Shown piece by piece: positions 30,969 to 33,858 of a DNA stretch of 33,858 bases (the first letter of the stretch is position 1; every line of letters starts with the position of its first letter). The notes beneath the pieces were generated by a model. That model was not told where the DNA came from. It made no database searches and was given only the letters and a program-made list of their open reading frames with translations. Source of the stretch: Caryophanales bacterium (lineage in GTDB: Bacteria; Bacillota_I; Bacilli_A; RFN20; CAG-449); NCBI GenBank assembly GCA_029006735.1, contig JAQXGN010000057.1, forward strand, positions 1-33,858, given 5' to 3'. The position numbers and the translations under genes were made by a program.

Positions 30969-32276
30969 TTATTTACGTAATCTAGATATGATTTTAATAG
31001 GTGTGCCTGTAAAATCAAAACTATCTCTTAATCTATTCTCTATATATCTCTCATATGAGAAATGCATATAATCAGGATTATTCACAAATAAAATGAATGT
31101 TGGAGGGCATACTGCAACTTGATTAGCAAAATAAATTTTTAATCTACCTCCATTAAAAATAGGTGTAGGATTAATAATTTGTGCATCTTGGATAATATCA
31201 TTTAATATAGAGGTTCCAACACGATAATTATATGAACTATAAGCGGAATCAATTTCTGGGAAAATCTTTTGAATTCTAGACTTTTCTTTTGCAGAAACAT
31301 AAACAATTGGAGCATAATCTAAGAATTTAAATTCTGCTCTTATCTTCTTTGTGAATTCGTTCATCGCGCTTTCTGTATGTTCAACTAAATCCCATTTATT
31401 AACTACAATTACAATTGCTTTATTGGATTCCATTGCATAACCAACTACATGTTTATCTTGTTGAATAATGCCTTCTTTTGCATCAATAACTAACAAAACA
31501 ACATCACTTCTATCAATCGCAGAAAGTGCCCTTAAAGCAGAGTATTTATCTACTGATTCATATATTTTCCCTCTCTTTTTAAGGCCTGCTGTATCAATAA
31601 CAACATAATCTTTTCCATCTCTAGTAAATGGTGTATCGATAGAATCTCTTGTTGTACCTTCAATATTTGATACAATTACTCTTTCTTGCCCTAATAAAGC
31701 ATTTGTTAAACTAGATTTTCCAACATTTGGACGTCCAATTAAAGAGAAACAGATTGTATTTTGATAAACTTTACTCTTTTTTTCTGGCAACAATTCAATA
31801 ACTTTATCTAATAAATCACCAATACCTATTCCATGTACACCAGATACTGCTATTGGATCGCCAATACCTAAAGAATAAAATTCTAAAATATTATCTAATT
31901 TAGATCCATCATCAATCTTATTAACTGCAAGAATAACTGGCTTATCACTCTTATATAACATCTTACATGCAAAAAGATCATCATTAGTAATACCTACTTT
32001 ACCATCAGCAACATAAATAATGACATCTGCTTCTTCAATCGCAATTTCAACTTGTGCTCTTATTTGTTGTTGAAATGGAGCATCAGCAATTTCAATTCCG
32101 CCAGTATCAATAATTGTAAAATCTTGTGTCAACCAACTAGCTTTACCATATAATCTATCTCTAGTTATACCTGCTGCATCATCAACAATTGCATGTCTTT
32201 GTCCAACAATACGATTAAAAATAGTTGATTTTCCAACATTAGGTGATCCAACAATGGCGACTATACCCCTACTCAT
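30969..32276 (-). CDS. der: Ribosome assembly GTPase Der (EngA)
   Basis: Der is the two-GTPase-domain protein needed for late 50S subunit assembly. The 435-residue protein has the first G domain with GSPNVGKST (10-18), the DAAGITRDR switch, DTGG and NKID; the second with GRPNVGKSS (about 180), EGTTRDS, DTAG and NKWD; and a C-terminal KH-like domain ending TPIKIISRLRK. Length is normal. The ATG overlaps the end of cmk by 8 bases, which implies coupled translation; cmk-der is a common Bacillota order. Confidence 0.97.
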   Translation of the reverse strand: MSRGIVAIVGSPNVGKSTIFNRIVGQRHAIVDDAAGITRDRLYGKASWLTQDFTIIDTGGIEIADAPFQQQIRAQVEIAIEEADVIIYVADGKVGITNDDLFACKMLYKSDKPVILAVNKIDDGSKLDNILEFYSLGIGDPIAVSGVHGIGIGDLLDKVIELLPEKKSKVYQNTICFSLIGRPNVGKSSLTNALLGQERVIVSNIEGTTRDSIDTPFTRDGKDYVVIDTAGLKKRGKIYESVDKYSALRALSAIDRSDVVLLVIDAKEGIIQQDKHVVGYAMESNKAIVIVVNKWDLVEHTESAMNEFTKKIRAEFKFLDYAPIVYVSAKEKSRIQKIFPEIDSAYSSYNYRVGTSILNDIIQDAQIINPTPIFNGGRLKIYFANQVAVCPPTFILFVNNPDYMHFSYERYIENRLRDSFDFTGTPIKIISRLRK

Positions 32277-32940
32277 CTTTGTTATCTCCCAATTTATTTT
32301 TAATAATTCTAATTATTTCTTCAATTGATTCTTCAATTGTCATAAATGATGTATCTACTTCAATTGCATCATCTGCCTTTGTAAGTGGTGCAAATTCGCG
32401 ATGTGAATCAATATAATCTCTTCTTTGTAAATCTTGTTCGACAAATTCTAAAGTGCATTCAATTCCTTTTAATAAGTTTTCTTTATATCTTCTTTTTGCT
32501 CTTTCTTTTACATCTGCTACTTGAAAGATTTTTACATCAGCATTTGGAAAAACATATGTCCCGATGTCTCTACCATCCATAACTATGGATTTATCATCTG
32601 CCATTTTTCTTTGTAAATCTACCAAGAATAAACGAACTCCTTTATTAGCTGCAACAAAAGAAACATTAGCAACAACTTCTTGTTTTCTAATATCTAAAGT
32701 GACATCTTTACCATTTAATAGAACTCTTCCATCAACACATAATTCTATTTGAATATTTGGTAACAATTTAACAACTTCTTCATCTTTTCTACAATCAACA
32801 TTGTTTTCTAATGCAAATAAAGTAACGCAACGATACATTGCGCCAGTATCAACATATACATATCCAATTCTTTTTGCTACGCCTTTTGCTACGGTTGATT
32901 TCCCTGCAGCAGAAGGTCCATCAATTGCGACTACTACCAT
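32269..32940 (-). CDS. cmk: Cytidylate kinase
   Basis: Phosphorylates CMP and dCMP with ATP. The 223-residue protein has the P-loop GPSAAGKST (8-16), the YVDTGAMYR nucleotide-binding block (29-37), MDGRDIGTYVFPNADVKIF (about 121-139) and the lid RAKRRYKE, followed by RDYIDSHREFAPL. Length is normal. GAGGAG precedes the ATG. It is 10 bases downstream of the tail-anchored small protein and overlaps der by 8 bases, so the three form one operon. Confidence 0.97.
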   Translation of the reverse strand: MVVVAIDGPSAAGKSTVAKGVAKRIGYVYVDTGAMYRCVTLFALENNVDCRKDEEVVKLLPNIQIELCVDGRVLLNGKDVTLDIRKQEVVANVSFVAANKGVRLFLVDLQRKMADDKSIVMDGRDIGTYVFPNADVKIFQVADVKERAKRRYKENLLKGIECTLEFVEQDLQRRDYIDSHREFAPLTKADDAIEVDTSFMTIEESIEEIIRIIKNKLGDNKDE

Positions 32941-32950
32941 ACACTCTCCT

Positions 32951-33319
32951 CTATTGCTTTGCCAATGCTATTACTAGTATAATAATTATCACTGTTAATA
33001 AAATTAATCCACCAATAGCACACATTAATACTGCTAGCTTTCTCATTCGAATTCTATTCACTGCTTTTTTTTGTTTTTCTATATCTTCTTGAGCAAGCAT
33101 TGTTGTATACTCTTCATGAGCTTTTACAATCTGATCAATTGAAATAGATAGGGTATTCTTTTTTAAATGTTCCCCTAAAAGTTCTTCTTCGTTCATTGCT
33201 ACATCATTTGAATCAAAGTCATCATTAACTTGATAAGGATTGTCAAAACGATTGGTATCCATTTCTTCAATTTCTTGACGAAGTTTTTTATATTTTTCTA
33301 CCCTGGTTTGTTTCCCCAT
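32951..33319 (-). CDS. Small tail-anchored membrane protein of unknown function
   Basis: A 122-residue protein with a charged cytoplasmic part (MGKQTRVEKYKKLRQEIEEM; acidic middle; a helix EEYTTMLAQEDIEKQKKAV) and a single membrane helix at the extreme C-terminus (about 94-120), giving a tail-anchored layout. No family recognised. The chosen ATG at 33319 has GGAG about 11 bases upstream; the longer ORF of the track adds 23 residues with no binding site of its own. First gene of the operon with cmk and der, behind an extended -10 (TGG-TATACT, 33374-33369). Confidence 0.7.
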   Translation of the reverse strand: MGKQTRVEKYKKLRQEIEEMDTNRFDNPYQVNDDFDSNDVAMNEEELLGEHLKKNTLSISIDQIVKAHEEYTTMLAQEDIEKQKKAVNRIRMRKLAVLMCAIGGLILLTVIIIILVIALAKQ

Positions 33320-33368
33320 ATCAAATTCATCTCCATTCAAATCAATTTTATAATAGAATACGCTCATA

Positions 33369-33374
33369 AGTATA
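33369..33374 (-). promoter_or_regulatory. Extended -10 promoter of the small protein-cmk-der operon
   Basis: TATACT preceded by TGG on the minus strand; leader of roughly 43 bases. Confidence 0.45.
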
Positions 33375-33444
33375 CCATAAAAATACATAGATATTAAAAA
33401 TATATTTTTAAAAAATGAAAAAACATTTATTATAAAGTTATTAA

Positions 33445-33473
33445 TTGAAAAATAATTTCAAAATAGATATAAT
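33445..33473 (+). promoter_or_regulatory. Sigma-A promoter of the ferredoxin gene
   Basis: TTGAAA (33445-33450) and TATAAT (33468-33473) with a 17-base spacer, a near-consensus promoter. The -35 is the left arm of the inverted repeat TTGAAA-AATAA-TTTCAA, a possible operator. Confidence 0.85.
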
Positions 33474-33503
33474 GTGTAAGTAATTATAGGAGGACATTAT
33501 ACT

Positions 33504-33695
33504 ATGGCAAAAAAAGTTACAGTTAATAAAGATGTTTGTGTCGGTTGTGGTTTATGCACATCAATGGCTGATTCAGTATTAGCAATCGGTGATGATGGTT
33601 TAGCAGAAGCAATTGCAGACGTTACACCAGATACAGAAGATGCAGTCAACGAAGCAGTTGCATCATGCCCTGTCCAAGCAATCGAAGTTGAATAA
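33504..33695 (+). CDS. fer: Single-cluster [4Fe-4S] ferredoxin
   Basis: Low-potential electron carrier. The 63-residue acidic protein has C12, C15 and C18 in VCVGCGLCTS, with the fourth ligand C55 in ASCPVQAI, so it holds one [4Fe-4S] cluster. The usual second-cluster cysteines are absent, as in Bacillus-type monocluster ferredoxins. AGGAGG lies 10 bases before the ATG, and the promoter and terminator are close to consensus, so high expression is likely. It is divergent from the cmk-der operon. Confidence 0.96.
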   Translation: MAKKVTVNKDVCVGCGLCTSMADSVLAIGDDGLAEAIADVTPDTEDAVNEAVASCPVQAIEVE

Positions 33696-33719
33696 TTAAT
33701 TTCTAAAAATGATTGTTAA

Positions 33720-33768
33720 AAAGGGGATGTTTAGAAACCTAACATAAGGTTTCCATCCTCTTTTTTTA
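33720..33768 (+). terminator. Strong terminator of the ferredoxin gene
   Basis: AGGGGATG pairs with CATCCTCT (one wobble), with an inner GAAACC/GGTTTC helix, followed by eight T. Confidence 0.92.
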
Positions 33769-33811
33769 ATTCTTTCTGAAAACAGCAGCCAAAATAAAGA
33801 TAAGTAGGTTT

Positions 33812-33834
33812 ATAAACAAGCTACGCTTGTTTAT
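33812..33834. repeat. Perfect inverted repeat at the right edge
   Basis: ATAAACAAGC-TAC-GCTTGTTTAT: 10-bp arms around a 3-base loop. No T-run follows on either strand. Nothing coding is supported in 33769-33858. Confidence 0.6.
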
Positions 33835-33858
33835 TTGCATACTGCTTTTCATTTAAAC

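Noticed and set aside
33766-33852. 28-codon minus-strand ORF starting MKSSMQINKR
   Set aside because: Bounded by an in-frame stop directly upstream, no ribosome binding site, and it runs through the inverted repeat.
1-33858. Genetic code 4 (TGA as Trp)
   Set aside because: rlmB and the MFS gene end at TGA exactly where the families end, and Trp codons are TGG.

Overview
The window looks like the chromosome of a low-GC Bacillota (class Bacilli in the broad sense, possibly an uncultured gut lineage near Erysipelotrichales or RF39). The grounds are very AT-rich DNA, Shine-Dalgarno sequences of AGGAGG type, Bacillus-like gene order (cysS-rlmB-sigH-rpmG-secE-nusG and cmk-der), a SpoVIF-like protein and a possible CcpA cre box. 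TGA is used as a stop (rlmB, the MFS gene), so this is not a code-4 mycoplasma. There is no rRNA, tRNA, CRISPR array, insertion sequence or prophage that I can see. Most genes are on the minus strand. I worked by eye, so family calls are motif-based.

Layout. 1-371: a lipoprotein cut by the window edge. 537-7554 (minus): information-processing genes in the order ung, rluA-type, HAD phosphatase, cysS, rlmB, sigH-like, panE-like, rpmG, secE, nusG, ending in a strong terminator. 7782-8991: a family-6 hypoxanthine/uracil-DNA glycosylase convergent with an acyl-ACP thioesterase. 8993-10553: a formate/nitrite-type channel and a membrane protein. 10678-12531: an SpoU methyltransferase and a DUF1189-like membrane protein. 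12663-15600: a UDP-glucose dehydrogenase homologue with a cre-like box, a cyclodeaminase, and small unknowns. 15657-17893: a tightly overlapping operon of a divergent MurA, a lipoprotein and a small helical protein. 17973-18923: a GtrB-type glycosyltransferase. 19071-22856: a 1261-residue DUF4011/helicase-like giant. 22879-30517: two P-type ATPases, an M50-protease-like membrane protein and an MFS carrier. 30669-33695: a SpoVIF-like protein, der, cmk, a tail-anchored small protein and a divergent ferredoxin.

The most striking theme is the number of proteins that keep the fold signature of an enzyme family but have lost its catalytic residues. The DUF4011 helicase has no Walker A, no Walker B and no room for the second RecA domain. 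The UDP-glucose dehydrogenase lacks the catalytic Cys. The M50-like protein has YLVGK where HELGH is expected. A lipoprotein resembles an SGNH hydrolase without its Ser or His. The FNT channel lacks the central His. By contrast the divergent MurA keeps every catalytic residue I can place. These reading frames are intact and have ordinary promoters or ribosome binding sites, so they are unlikely to be simple decay.

Regulatory structure is readable in many places: sigma-A promoters with 17-bp spacers, extended -10 elements, paired convergent terminators, a terminator inside the 3' end of a coding region, overlapping divergent promoters, and two genes without a Shine-Dalgarno sequence that may be leaderless.
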